From: JANXLO01 sp043762265
GTDB taxonomy: Bacteria > Armatimonadota > Chthonomonadetes > Chthonomonadales > Chthonomonadaceae
Direction: 5' to 3'
Assembly (NCBI GenBank): GCA_043762265.1
Contig: JAYUMV010000126.1
Location: 1-13,955, forward strand
Length of the DNA: 13,955 bases
Part shown: piece by piece, positions 1 to 6,148 of the stretch
How positions within the stretch are numbered: the first letter of the stretch is position 1
Layout of the letters: every line of letters starts with the position of its first letter
Program-made: the position numbers and the translations under genes
The notes under the pieces: model-generated
Database searches by the model: none
What the model was told of the DNA's origin: nothing
Seen by the model: only the letters and a program-made list of their open reading frames with translations

Positions 1-368
1 CCGCCACGCAGGACTGGGATATGGTCGTTCGTGTCAGTCGGCATGGGCCGCTCCGATTTCTGGATCGTGTGGTGCTCTATTATCGCAAATACGCGGGCAG
101 CGTCTCGACCGATTCGGAGCGCACGACACGGGAGGCGCGTCTGCAGCACTACAAAATATTCTTCTCGGTCGACAATACACCGGAGCAGCAGGAGATCGTG
201 CGCCGTGGCTGGAAAGCCTGGCAAGTCTACAAGATGCAGGAGAAGTACGGGCATGTCCGCGAGGCGCTGGCGCAGCGGCGACCGAAAGAAGCCGTGGTCA
301 AAATTGGGCATATCGGGGTGCATCTCTTCCGATATCTGCGAGGCTATCCCACTCCGCGCGGCGTCTAA
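1..368 (+). CDS. Family 2 glycosyltransferase, C-terminal end (5' partial)
   Basis: This is the 3' end of a gene whose start lies outside the window; the reading frame is open from base 3. The first visible residues read TQDWDMVVRVSRHGPL followed by LDRVVLYYRKYAGSVS. This is the usual C-terminal part of GT-A fold family 2 transferases, where a (Q/E)DWD motif carries the putative catalytic Asp and is followed by a YR-x-H/Y-xxx-S segment. The nucleotide-binding half (DDGS and DxD motifs) is missing because of the window edge, so donor and acceptor cannot be inferred. The remaining ~85 residues are basic and helical-looking with no obvious membrane segment. The gene opens the glycosyltransferase block and is followed by a 66-bp spacer. 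The family call is fairly safe; the sugar specificity is unknown. Confidence 0.72.
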   Translation, partial: ATQDWDMVVRVSRHGPLRFLDRVVLYYRKYAGSVSTDSERTTREARLQHYKIFFSVDNTPEQQEIVRRGWKAWQVYKMQEKYGHVREALAQRRPKEAVVKIGHIGVHLFRYLRGYPTPRGV

Positions 369-401
369 GCACGTCGATCTCCCAGGACAGCACGCGGCAA
401 A

Positions 402-414
402 GGGCATTCTGCCC
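402..414 (+). repeat. Small perfect hairpin between two glycosyltransferase genes
   Basis: GGGCA and TGCCC flank a three-base TTC loop shortly before the start of the next gene. It is seen directly in the sequence. It has no T-run, so it is a poor intrinsic terminator. It may just be chance or a minor leader structure. Confidence 0.3.
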
Positions 415-434
415 GGAAAGCTAATTGAGCAAGT

Positions 435-1628
435 ATGAGTTCTGCATCGGACGCGCCACAGGAGCTTATTTTCGTCTCCATCGAGCATTGGGATGAGGTG
501 TGGCGCAGAAACCAGTTCGTCTGTGCCCAGATCGCGCGGCGGTTTCCGCAGAGCAAAATTCTGTTTGTCGGCCCGGTTCGGGACATCTCGAATCAGATTA
601 GACAGGGGCAGACAGCCGAGATGCGCGCCCCATCGACCTGGCAGGTTCCGGGGTATCCGAATATCCATGTCACGCGGCCCTTGAAGTTACTCCCCAATAC
701 CATTGCCGCGGGGAGGCGCTTCAACGAGTTCTTATTCCGTCGCCACGTGCGGCGGATCGCCCAACAACTCGGATTCCGCAGCCCGGTTCTCTGGTTGAAT
801 CCGCACTCTGCGGTGCATATGATCGGGAAAATGGGCGAAGACCGTACGATCTACGACATCACAGACGACTGGATCACCCTTACGCAGTCGGAAGCCCTCA
901 CACGCCTGATCGTCGAACAGGATGGCGAACTGTGCCGCCGTGCAGATGCCGTGATCGTCTGTTCGCAGAAGCTTTACGACCTCAAAAAAGAGTTGGCACG
1001 GAACTTGCATCTCATCCCCAATGGAGTGGACGCCGAACACTATCGCTGTGTTTTGGAGGGCACTGGGCCGCTGCCGGAAGAGGCGGCCGTCTGGCCCCAT
1101 CCGATCTACGGCTATACCGGAACTATTCACCCGGACCGTGTGGATGTCGGGCTTATCGAACGTCTGGCGCTGGGATTGACGCAGGGCTGTGTCGCGCTGG
1201 TCGGCCCGAGCCATCTGCCGCGTAGCGACTGGGACCGGCTGACGGCGACCGGGAAAGTGTTCTTCACCGGGCCAATCCCCTACGCGCGTCTGCCGCAGTT
1301 TATGCGCGCTTTCGATGTGAGTATCGCGCCCCATCGGGTGACGCCGTTTACCGAGAGCCTGAACCCGATCAAACTTTGGGAATATCTGGCGGGCGGCAAG
1401 CCTATCGTCGCGACCGATATCGCAGGCTTTCGCGACTTCCCCGATATGGTGCGTATCGCCCGCAGCGAAGACGATTTCCTGAATGCGGTTCAGGAGGCGC
1501 TGCACGAAAGCCCCGCTCTTGCGGAAGCGAGACGCGTGGAGGCACGCAAACACTCCTGGGATGCGCGGGTAGATCAGATACTGGAGGTGGTTGCCGAGTG
1601 CAGGTGTTCGCCTGCACGAGCGATATAG
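435..1628 (+). CDS. GT-B fold glycosyltransferase (TuaH-like / GT4-type)
   Basis: This 397-residue protein has the two-domain layout of cytoplasmic GT-B glycosyltransferases. The N-terminal domain carries the YDITDDW segment (about residues 140-146), which resembles the D-D-(W/F) signature of the TuaH-like group of glycan transferases. The linker region reads LIPNGVDAEHY (193-203). The C-terminal domain starts with GYTGTIH (226-232), continues with ALVGP (254-258), and contains E307 followed by LNPIKLWEYLAGGKPIVAT (309-327), the nucleotide-sugar binding segment of GT4-like enzymes. There is no signal peptide or membrane segment. The ATG has only a weak upstream purine stretch (GGAAAG, about 14 bases away). 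It most likely adds a sugar to a lipid-linked glycan; donor and linkage are not deducible. A hairpin overlaps its 3' end. Confidence 0.85.
   Translation: MSSASDAPQELIFVSIEHWDEVWRRNQFVCAQIARRFPQSKILFVGPVRDISNQIRQGQTAEMRAPSTWQVPGYPNIHVTRPLKLLPNTIAAGRRFNEFLFRRHVRRIAQQLGFRSPVLWLNPHSAVHMIGKMGEDRTIYDITDDWITLTQSEALTRLIVEQDGELCRRADAVIVCSQKLYDLKKELARNLHLIPNGVDAEHYRCVLEGTGPLPEEAAVWPHPIYGYTGTIHPDRVDVGLIERLALGLTQGCVALVGPSHLPRSDWDRLTATGKVFFTGPIPYARLPQFMRAFDVSIAPHRVTPFTESLNPIKLWEYLAGGKPIVATDIAGFRDFPDMVRIARSEDDFLNAVQEALHESPALAEARRVEARKHSWDARVDQILEVVAECRCSPARAI
1598..1617 (+). repeat. 7-bp perfect inverted repeat at the end of the glycosyltransferase gene
   Basis: GTGCAGG and CCTGCAC flank the six-base loop TGTTCG, ending 11 bases before the end of the stop codon. 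A G-rich, A/T-rich box (AGGGTAAAAT) lies just downstream. There is no T-run, so intrinsic termination is doubtful; an operator or mRNA 3'-end structure is possible. Coding constraint on the same bases makes a chance origin possible too. Confidence 0.4.
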
Positions 1629-1636
1629 GGTAAAAT
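1627..1636 (+). promoter_or_regulatory. Possible -10 box (AGGGTAAAAT) before the FkbM methyltransferase gene
   Basis: TAAAAT matches TATAAT in five of six positions and sits 69 bases before the next start codon. The best -35 candidate with an 18-base spacer is TTCGCC, which is poor. The preceding GGG is shared with similar boxes at 4877, 9643 and 13815. It is a candidate only. Confidence 0.3.
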
Positions 1637-1670
1637 CGATGCGTATGCCGTTTTGGCGCGGTAGGAGCGC

Positions 1671-1690
1671 CGGCCTGTTACTGTAGGCCG
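1671..1690 (+). repeat. 6-bp inverted repeat in the leader of the FkbM gene
   Basis: CGGCCT and AGGCCG flank an eight-base loop immediately upstream of the AAGGA ribosome binding site. If transcribed, it forms a hairpin ending three bases before that site. Its role is unknown. Confidence 0.35.
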
Positions 1691-1705
1691 ATTAAGGAAT
1701 CAATC

Positions 1706-2521
1706 ATGGCTCTATTCCAACGGCTGAATTCAGCGATCTCCGAGTTGAGGCGAGCCGGCACATCTGTAGGAATGTTCAACGCTGTACGAAACAAATCGGC
1801 ACTGGTGTACGCCAACCGAATTTTACGGCGTCGGCATCCTTCTTTGAAGGGGATGTGCTATCGAATCTACAGTAAAGACTGTAATTACCCCTTACAATGT
1901 CGGTATGATACGAGCGATATAAGTGTTTTTACACAGGTTTTTAATGAGCAAGAATATGCCGTTCTGAACGACTTGCAGGATGTCCGGTTGATAATCGATT
2001 GCGGCGCGAACGTCGGTTATTCGGCCGCCTACTTTCTCAACCGTTATCCTGAAGCGCAACTGATCGCGGTCGAACCCGACAGCGCCAACTTCGCCATTCT
2101 GCAACAGAATATGAAGCCGTATGGGGATCGTGTCAAGCTTTATATGGCAGGGATCTGGTCGCATTCCACAGGCCTGACAGTGTGTCGGGGATCGTACCGG
2201 GACGGCGCAGAATGGTCCACGCAGGTGCGCGAAAGCCTGCCTGGAGAGACACCGGATGTTGAAGCTGTGGACATCGGAACGCTTTTACGCGGGAGCGGCC
2301 ATGAATTCATCGATATTCTTAAGATCGATATCGAAGGTTCTGAAACGGTAATCTTATCGGAGAACTATGCGCCCTGGCTGAAGCAGACACGCAACATGGC
2401 GATTGAACTCCATGACGAAGAGTGCGAACGGATTTTCTATAAAGCGATTGAAGGCTATCCCTTTTCTCTATCCCAGGCCGAAGATATCGTTCTCTGTAAA
2501 ACGACCTCTGAGGGTTCATAA
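1706..2521 (+). CDS. FkbM-family SAM-dependent methyltransferase
   Basis: This 271-residue protein carries the signature of FkbM-type class I methyltransferases. Motif I is LIIDCGANVGYSAAYF (about 95-110), which binds S-adenosylmethionine. It is followed by LIAVEPDSANFAILQQN (119-135), where the acidic residue contacts the SAM ribose, and LKIDIEGSE (205-213), the hallmark late motif of the family. The start ATG is preceded by AAGGA with a seven-base spacer. Family members usually O-methylate hydroxyls of sugars or polyketides; in a glycosyltransferase cluster, O-methylation of a glycan residue is the natural inference. About 90 residues precede motif I, normal for the family. No membrane segment is seen. 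The exact sugar and position are unknown. A large imperfect palindrome follows directly after the stop codon. Confidence 0.88.
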   Translation: MALFQRLNSAISELRRAGTSVGMFNAVRNKSALVYANRILRRRHPSLKGMCYRIYSKDCNYPLQCRYDTSDISVFTQVFNEQEYAVLNDLQDVRLIIDCGANVGYSAAYFLNRYPEAQLIAVEPDSANFAILQQNMKPYGDRVKLYMAGIWSHSTGLTVCRGSYRDGAEWSTQVRESLPGETPDVEAVDIGTLLRGSGHEFIDILKIDIEGSETVILSENYAPWLKQTRNMAIELHDEECERIFYKAIEGYPFSLSQAEDIVLCKTTSEGS

Positions 2522-2522
2522 A

Positions 2523-2576
2523 AGTCATTGGCTGCTCGGGGGGTAGGAGCGCAAACAGCCGTTTCCCCGAATGACT
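2523..2576 (+). repeat. Large imperfect palindrome directly after the FkbM gene
   Basis: The outer arms AGTCATT and AATGACT are perfectly complementary and enclose two competing inner pairings. In one, GGCTG (2530-2534) pairs with CAGCC (2556-2560), leaving a nine-base bulge. In the other, CGGGG (2537-2541) pairs with CCCCG (2565-2569), leaving a seven-base bulge. Either fold gives twelve paired positions in about 54 bases. It begins one base after the stop codon, fitting a transcript-end structure, but only mixed sequence (GCTCTTAAC) follows, not a T-run. It could be a weak terminator, an mRNA stabiliser or a binding site. Confidence 0.5.
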
Positions 2577-2606
2577 GCTCTTAACTCCACGCCATTGGGC
2601 ATTATC

Positions 2607-2623
2607 CCCGGTTGGGCAACGGG
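2607..2623 (+). repeat. Small hairpin upstream of the second GT2 gene
   Basis: CCCG-GTT and AAC-GGG pair around a GGGC loop, with one bulged G. It lies about 30 bases before the ribosome binding site. It is short, and its function is unknown. Confidence 0.3.
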
Positions 2624-2672
2624 CCTATTGCGAGAGGCTCAAAAGAGGTCTCTGAAGGAAGGGTAGACAAAA

Positions 2673-3554
2673 GTGCCACTCGTATCGGTCATTATTCCTG
2701 CTTACAATCCAGGAGAGTTCCTGAAATCTACCGTGGCGTCCGTCCTCACGCAGACATTCGACAATTGGGAACTGATTATTGTCGATGACGGTTCGACCGA
2801 GGATATTCGGTATATCGCAGATCTCTCTTCCAAAATAAGGATCATCCACCAGAAAAACTATGGTCTTTCAATCGCTCGCAACGTTGGAATCATGGCCTCT
2901 TCCGGTGAATACCTGGCCTTTCTCGATGCGGACGATCTATGGGAACCGACGAAACTGGAGCGCCAGTTGGAGCGATTTGCGGCGGATAGTTCCGTGGCGA
3001 TGTGTAACACACTTTTTGATGAGGTCGATGAAAATGGAGAGAAGATTGGGGAGGGATATGGACGCGCCCATCCCTCCTATCATGACATGTTGAGCGGCAA
3101 CGGCGTCTGTGTCAGCACAGTGATGGTGCGGAGACAGTGTCTTGGAGTTACCGGCCTTTTCGATATGAAATATCGCTCTGTTCAGGACTACGACCTTTGG
3201 CTTAAATTCAGCCGCAACTTTACCACCGCCTTTGTTCCGACCTGTGAGGCGCACTATCGTATCCATGCGAACAATATGTCGCGCGACTATCGCACGATGT
3301 ACGCGGAAGCGATCGACGTCATGCAGAGAAACCAGGCTATGGCCAGGGCGTCCGGCGATCGCTCTGCGCTCGATGCGATTCAAGGGAACGTAGGCCGTTA
3401 TAACATCAGTTTTGGCTGCATCGCGTTTGGATCCAGTCGGGCCAGTTTGCGTCAGCACGACTGGAAGCAGTTTCGTCGGCACTATCTGTACGCGCTGAAG
3501 CTCTATCCCAGCTATGTCCTGAAGTCGTCGTTGAACTTCTTTCTCAGACGGTAG
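2673..3554 (+). CDS. Family 2 glycosyltransferase (GT-A fold)
   Basis: This is a textbook GT2 transferase of 293 residues. PLVSVIIPAYN starts the Rossmann-like nucleotide-binding fold at the extreme N-terminus, followed by VDDGSTED (37-44). The metal-binding DxD equivalent is FLDADDLW (83-90), and the QDYDLWLKF segment (171-179) supplies the probable catalytic Asp. It is followed by HYRIHANNMSRD (194-205), the usual C-terminal loop. The start is GTG; a purine-rich AAGGAAGGG ending nine bases upstream supports it, and no better start keeps the fold intact. The C-terminal ~80 residues are basic and may lie at the membrane surface, but no clear transmembrane helix is visible. It is an inverting enzyme by family; donor and acceptor are unknown. 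Confidence 0.9.
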   Translation: MPLVSVIIPAYNPGEFLKSTVASVLTQTFDNWELIIVDDGSTEDIRYIADLSSKIRIIHQKNYGLSIARNVGIMASSGEYLAFLDADDLWEPTKLERQLERFAADSSVAMCNTLFDEVDENGEKIGEGYGRAHPSYHDMLSGNGVCVSTVMVRRQCLGVTGLFDMKYRSVQDYDLWLKFSRNFTTAFVPTCEAHYRIHANNMSRDYRTMYAEAIDVMQRNQAMARASGDRSALDAIQGNVGRYNISFGCIAFGSSRASLRQHDWKQFRRHYLYALKLYPSYVLKSSLNFFLRR

Positions 3555-3588
3555 AACCCATTGGGAAGGTCGTCATCATCCCGCTTTT

Positions 3589-3594
3589 AGGAGG
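3589..3594 (+). promoter_or_regulatory. Strong Shine-Dalgarno-like AGGAGG without a well-placed start
   Basis: AGGAGG lies 24 bases before the first in-frame ATG (3619) of the acyltransferase gene, too far for normal initiation. No in-frame start lies closer. A TTG at 3608 could begin only a 12-codon out-of-frame peptide ending at 3646. It may be an accidental match. Confidence 0.3.
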
Positions 3595-3620
3595 CCAGCG
3601 CGCGACCTTGATTACGTTAT

Positions 3621-3624
3621 GGAG
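3621..3624 (+). promoter_or_regulatory. Ribosome binding site choosing the acyltransferase start
   Basis: GGAG with a nine-base spacer precedes the ATG at 3634, whereas the ATG at 3619 has no Shine-Dalgarno at a usable distance. This favours 3634 as the start codon. Confidence 0.55.
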
Positions 3625-3633
3625 AAACCAGTC

Positions 3634-4734
3634 ATGGAACAAGTAGATTTCCGTAAACCCTACGGCACACTGGATATGTGGCGTGGAATAGCTGCGCTTG
3701 CGGTCACGATCCATCATACAACCAATATCTTTTTGTTGGATTCGCCGGGCTTCAAAGGCTCTCTTCTTGGGAAACTTTGTTGGGCAATGGCGCTGGGCGT
3801 CGAGATGTTTTTCGTTATTTCGGGTTATTGTATCACTGCAGCAGCCTGTTCGACTCTTCTCAAGCCTGACGCGAATTGGAAGACCTTTGCGATGGCGCGT
3901 CTTCGACGTATCTTTCCGCCTTATTGGTTTGCCTTGTTGGGTTGGGCGGTACTTACACTAACCTATGCTTTATTGCATAGGCATCATTCGCTTCAACATT
4001 TGATGGGACCGGACGGCTTTGGGCAACCCGTGCCGGCATACTTGAGCAGCATCACTCTGACCAGTCTATTGCTAAAACAAAGCTTTCTTTACGGCATTGC
4101 CTGGACGCTCTGCTATGAAGTAGCATTCTATACGATCATCGCATTCTATATGTGGTGCTTACGCAATAATCGAAACATAGATTTTTTGTTACGATTAATA
4201 TATCTTACTACTGGGGCAGCAGTTCTGATACTTATAATCGCTCCTGGCCACCGCTTTTACCCACTGGACATGTGGCCCTATTTCGGTATGGGTGCTGTCG
4301 TCTTCAGCCTGGTGAAGTTTTCTCAGCGACGGGAGCCGAAGATATGGGCAGGCATACTGGCGGCACTCATGCTTTTTTGCCTTGTGTGGCGTGACATACC
4401 ATTGAGTATCGTAGGCCACTCCTCAAGGCAGTCGTTTACCTATACTCTCGTGTTTGCGTGCCTGCTTGTATGGCTTTATACCCGAGAAGCGCTTTTAGAC
4501 AAAATTCCAGGGATGAACAGCATTTCAAAAGTAGGCGCCTTTTCGTACAGTCTTTATCTGACGAACATGTTCTTCTTAGGCATGGTATCGTACGTATATG
4601 TTTATTTAGGTAAACATGCTACCTGGGTCTTCGCGATCATCGGCGCTCTGGCGGCGATATTTGGCGCGTTCTGGTTTTATCACTTCTGCGAACGCCCTTA
4701 TATGAGCAAGAAACAGGTGCGTCGCTCTTTGTGA
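3634..4734 (+). CDS. Acyltransferase-3 family membrane protein (OafA/YrhL-like)
   Basis: This is an integral membrane acyltransferase of 366 residues from the preferred ATG (371 from the ATG five codons upstream). The N-terminal signature is GTLDMWRGIAALAVTIHH, with the conserved Asp14, Arg17-Gly and His27 or His28 of the family. It is followed by GVEMFFVISGYCI (55-67) and RLRRIFPPYW (89-98), both diagnostic. The rest is a succession of roughly ten hydrophobic helices, ending with a short basic tail. Relatives transfer acetyl or other short acyl groups onto sugars of O-antigen, exopolysaccharide or peptidoglycan across the inner membrane; here the target is probably the glycan made by this locus. 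Base composition is clearly more A+T-rich than the rml genes (only 18 G/C in 4141-4200), hinting at a separate origin. The acyl donor is unknown. Confidence 0.88.
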   Translation: MEQVDFRKPYGTLDMWRGIAALAVTIHHTTNIFLLDSPGFKGSLLGKLCWAMALGVEMFFVISGYCITAAACSTLLKPDANWKTFAMARLRRIFPPYWFALLGWAVLTLTYALLHRHHSLQHLMGPDGFGQPVPAYLSSITLTSLLLKQSFLYGIAWTLCYEVAFYTIIAFYMWCLRNNRNIDFLLRLIYLTTGAAVLILIIAPGHRFYPLDMWPYFGMGAVVFSLVKFSQRREPKIWAGILAALMLFCLVWRDIPLSIVGHSSRQSFTYTLVFACLLVWLYTREALLDKIPGMNSISKVGAFSYSLYLTNMFFLGMVSYVYVYLGKHATWVFAIIGALAAIFGAFWFYHFCERPYMSKKQVRRSL

Positions 4735-4876
4735 TGTGGACCTCTAGCGAATCTGGTCCTCCCTCAGTTTCTCAAGCAGACTTTTTCCGGCGTGCATTGG
4801 GCGGACGTTGCTTCTGATGCTCTCGGCAATCGGAGCAAGCAAACACTTCCTCCGGCTCATTAGTAGGTCGCATTTA

Positions 4877-4886
4877 AGGGTAAACT
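4877..4886 (+). promoter_or_regulatory. AGGGTAAACT box, alternative -10 candidate
   Basis: It resembles the boxes at 1627, 9643 and 13815 and lies 80 bases before the SDR start codon. No -35-like hexamer is visible at the expected distance, so it is weak on its own. Confidence 0.2.
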
Positions 4887-4914
4887 CAGATAACTTCTGT
4901 CGATGATTCAGTGG

Positions 4915-4943
4915 TTGACCCTCGAAATCACTCGACATAGGAT
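4915..4943 (+). promoter_or_regulatory. Candidate sigma-70-type promoter for the rml block
   Basis: TTGACC (five of six matches to TTGACA) is followed after exactly 17 bases by TAGGAT (four of six matches to TATAAT). The predicted start of transcription is near 4950, just before the GAGGAG ribosome binding site, giving a leader of only about 17 bases. This would exclude the ATG at 4946 as a translation start from this promoter. The -10 element is imperfect, so confidence is moderate. Confidence 0.45.
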
Positions 4944-4951
4944 CTATGTCA

Positions 4952-4957
4952 GAGGAG
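4952..4957 (+). promoter_or_regulatory. Ribosome binding site choosing the SDR start
   Basis: GAGGAG lies nine bases before the ATG at 4967, which begins the canonical MNVLVTGGAGFIG terminus. The ATG at 4946 would add only seven residues and overlaps the promoter candidate. Confidence 0.65.
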
Positions 4958-4966
4958 CGGGAATTT

Positions 4967-6085
4967 ATGAATGTTTTGGTCACAGGCGGCGCCGGTTTCA
5001 TTGGATCTCATCTCGCAGATGCTCTGCTGGAGCGAGGGCATACCGTGCGCGTGCTGGACAGTCTCGAAGCGCAGGTGCATGGCGCGACGGAAGTTCCGCC
5101 GGCCTACCTGAGCCGGGAGGTCGAGTTCCACAGGGGCGATGTGCGTGACCGCGCGGCGGTAGATCGCGCGCTGGACGGCATCGAGGTCGTCTATCATCAG
5201 GCGGCCGCTGTCGGCGTCGGCAAGTCGATGTACGACATTGTGCGCTATATGGACATCAACACCGTGGGGACCGCTGTTGTGTTGGAGGCCATGATTGCCC
5301 GCCGCGAACAGTTCAAAAGACTGGTCGTCGCCTCGTCGATGTCCATCTACGGAGAAGGCCGGTACAGACGGCCGAGCGGGGAGCTGGTCGCGCCCAAGCT
5401 TCGCCCGCTTTCGCAATTTCAGGAAGGCATCTGGGAGTTTCAAGACCCTGCGACCGGCGAACTGCTGGTTCCGCTGCCTACCGATGAAGAGAAGCCTTTG
5501 CAGCCCACGTCCCCTTATGCGACCGGCAAACGCGACCAGGAAGAGATGTGTCTCGCGATCGGGCGGGCGTACGCGATTCCCACAGTCGCCCTGCGCTATT
5601 TCAATGTTTATGGCACGCGGCAGTCGCTTTCCAACCCGTATACCGGCATCGCCGCGATCTTTACCTCCCGCCTCCTGAACGACAATGCGCCGCTTGTCTA
5701 CGAGGACGGCCTTCAGAGCCGCGACTTCACGCATGTCAGCGACATCGTCCAGGCCAATCTTCTGGCAATGGAGACCGACGGCATGAATTACGACTATTTC
5801 AATGTCGGCACCGGTCGGCATTTGAGCGTCCTCGATATCGCCCAGGCTCTCATCGCCGGGCTGGGCAAAGCCATCGACCCCGTCATTACGAAAAAGTTCC
5901 GTGAGGGTGATGTTCGTCACTGCTACGGGGATATTCGCAAAATCGCCGCTGTCGCCGGGTACCAGCCGCAAGTGACCTTTGAACAGGGTATTCCCGCGTT
6001 GATCGAATGGTGCCGCACCCAGCAGGCGGACGACAGAGTGAATCAGGCGGCCGACGAACTCGCCTCGAAGGGCCTTACGAAGTAG
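4967..6085 (+). CDS. Extended SDR epimerase, dTDP-L-rhamnose 4-epimerase-like
   Basis: This 372-residue protein is an extended short-chain dehydrogenase/reductase acting on nucleotide sugars. The NAD-binding GGAGFIG is at 7-13, the Ser-containing ASSMSIYGEG at 122-131, and the catalytic YATGK at 184-188. A ~60-residue insertion between Ser and Tyr (rich in Pro, with RPLSQFQEGIWEF at 146-158) and the segments NVYGTRQSLSNPYTGIAAIF (213-232) and YEDGLQSRDF (245-254) are typical of the subgroup containing dTDP-L-rhamnose 4-epimerase (product dTDP-6-deoxy-L-talose). Many relatives carry a CPxCG pair in the insertion; here the place reads DPATG, without cysteines. Location just before rmlABCD supports a dTDP-deoxysugar substrate. 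Other 4-epimerases or decarboxylases of the same superfamily cannot be excluded. Confidence 0.75.
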   Translation: MNVLVTGGAGFIGSHLADALLERGHTVRVLDSLEAQVHGATEVPPAYLSREVEFHRGDVRDRAAVDRALDGIEVVYHQAAAVGVGKSMYDIVRYMDINTVGTAVVLEAMIARREQFKRLVVASSMSIYGEGRYRRPSGELVAPKLRPLSQFQEGIWEFQDPATGELLVPLPTDEEKPLQPTSPYATGKRDQEEMCLAIGRAYAIPTVALRYFNVYGTRQSLSNPYTGIAAIFTSRLLNDNAPLVYEDGLQSRDFTHVSDIVQANLLAMETDGMNYDYFNVGTGRHLSVLDIAQALIAGLGKAIDPVITKKFREGDVRHCYGDIRKIAAVAGYQPQVTFEQGIPALIEWCRTQQADDRVNQAADELASKGLTK

Positions 6086-6101
6086 CAAGCTTTTGGAACA
6101 G

Positions 6102-6128
6102 CCCTCACGAGAGCGGATCGGATGAGGG
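6102..6128 (+). repeat. Hairpin between the SDR gene and rmlA
   Basis: CCCTCA-CGA pairs with TCG-(GA)-TGAGGG: nine base pairs with one two-base bulge and a seven-base loop. It ends eight bases before the GAGG ribosome binding site of rmlA and covers the ATG at 6122, another argument for the later rmlA start. It could modulate rmlA translation. Confidence 0.45.
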
Positions 6129-6136
6129 TAGAAAAT

Positions 6137-6140
6137 GAGG
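6137..6140 (+). promoter_or_regulatory. Ribosome binding site choosing the rmlA start
   Basis: GAGG with an eight-base spacer precedes the ATG at 6149, from which the canonical MKGIILAGGSGTRL terminus is read. The ATG at 6122, in the same frame, would add nine atypical residues and lies in a hairpin. Confidence 0.7.
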
Positions 6141-6148
6141 TCGGTCTT

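Larger units (their letters stand above)
4735..4966 (+). other. Longest intergenic region, between the left and rml blocks
   Basis: About 230 bases without a convincing gene. An antisense reading frame here shows no recognisable protein features. Visible elements are an AGGGTAAACT box (4877-4886), a TTGACC-17-TAGGAT promoter candidate near the right end, and a weak CGGAG/CTCCG pairing (4831-4835 with 4850-4854). The region separates two parts of different composition and is a plausible transcription boundary or recombination junction. No terminator with a T-run was found. Confidence 0.5.

Noticed and set aside
402..414. Hairpin as an intrinsic terminator of the first glycosyltransferase gene
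   Set aside because: Stem of only five pairs and no T-run downstream.
1660..2552. GGTAGGAGCGC present at both 1660-1670 and 2542-2552 in successive intergenic regions
   Set aside because: A few chance 11-base matches are expected in a 14-kb window, and the flanks differ completely. It is not evidence of a repeat family without genome-wide counts.
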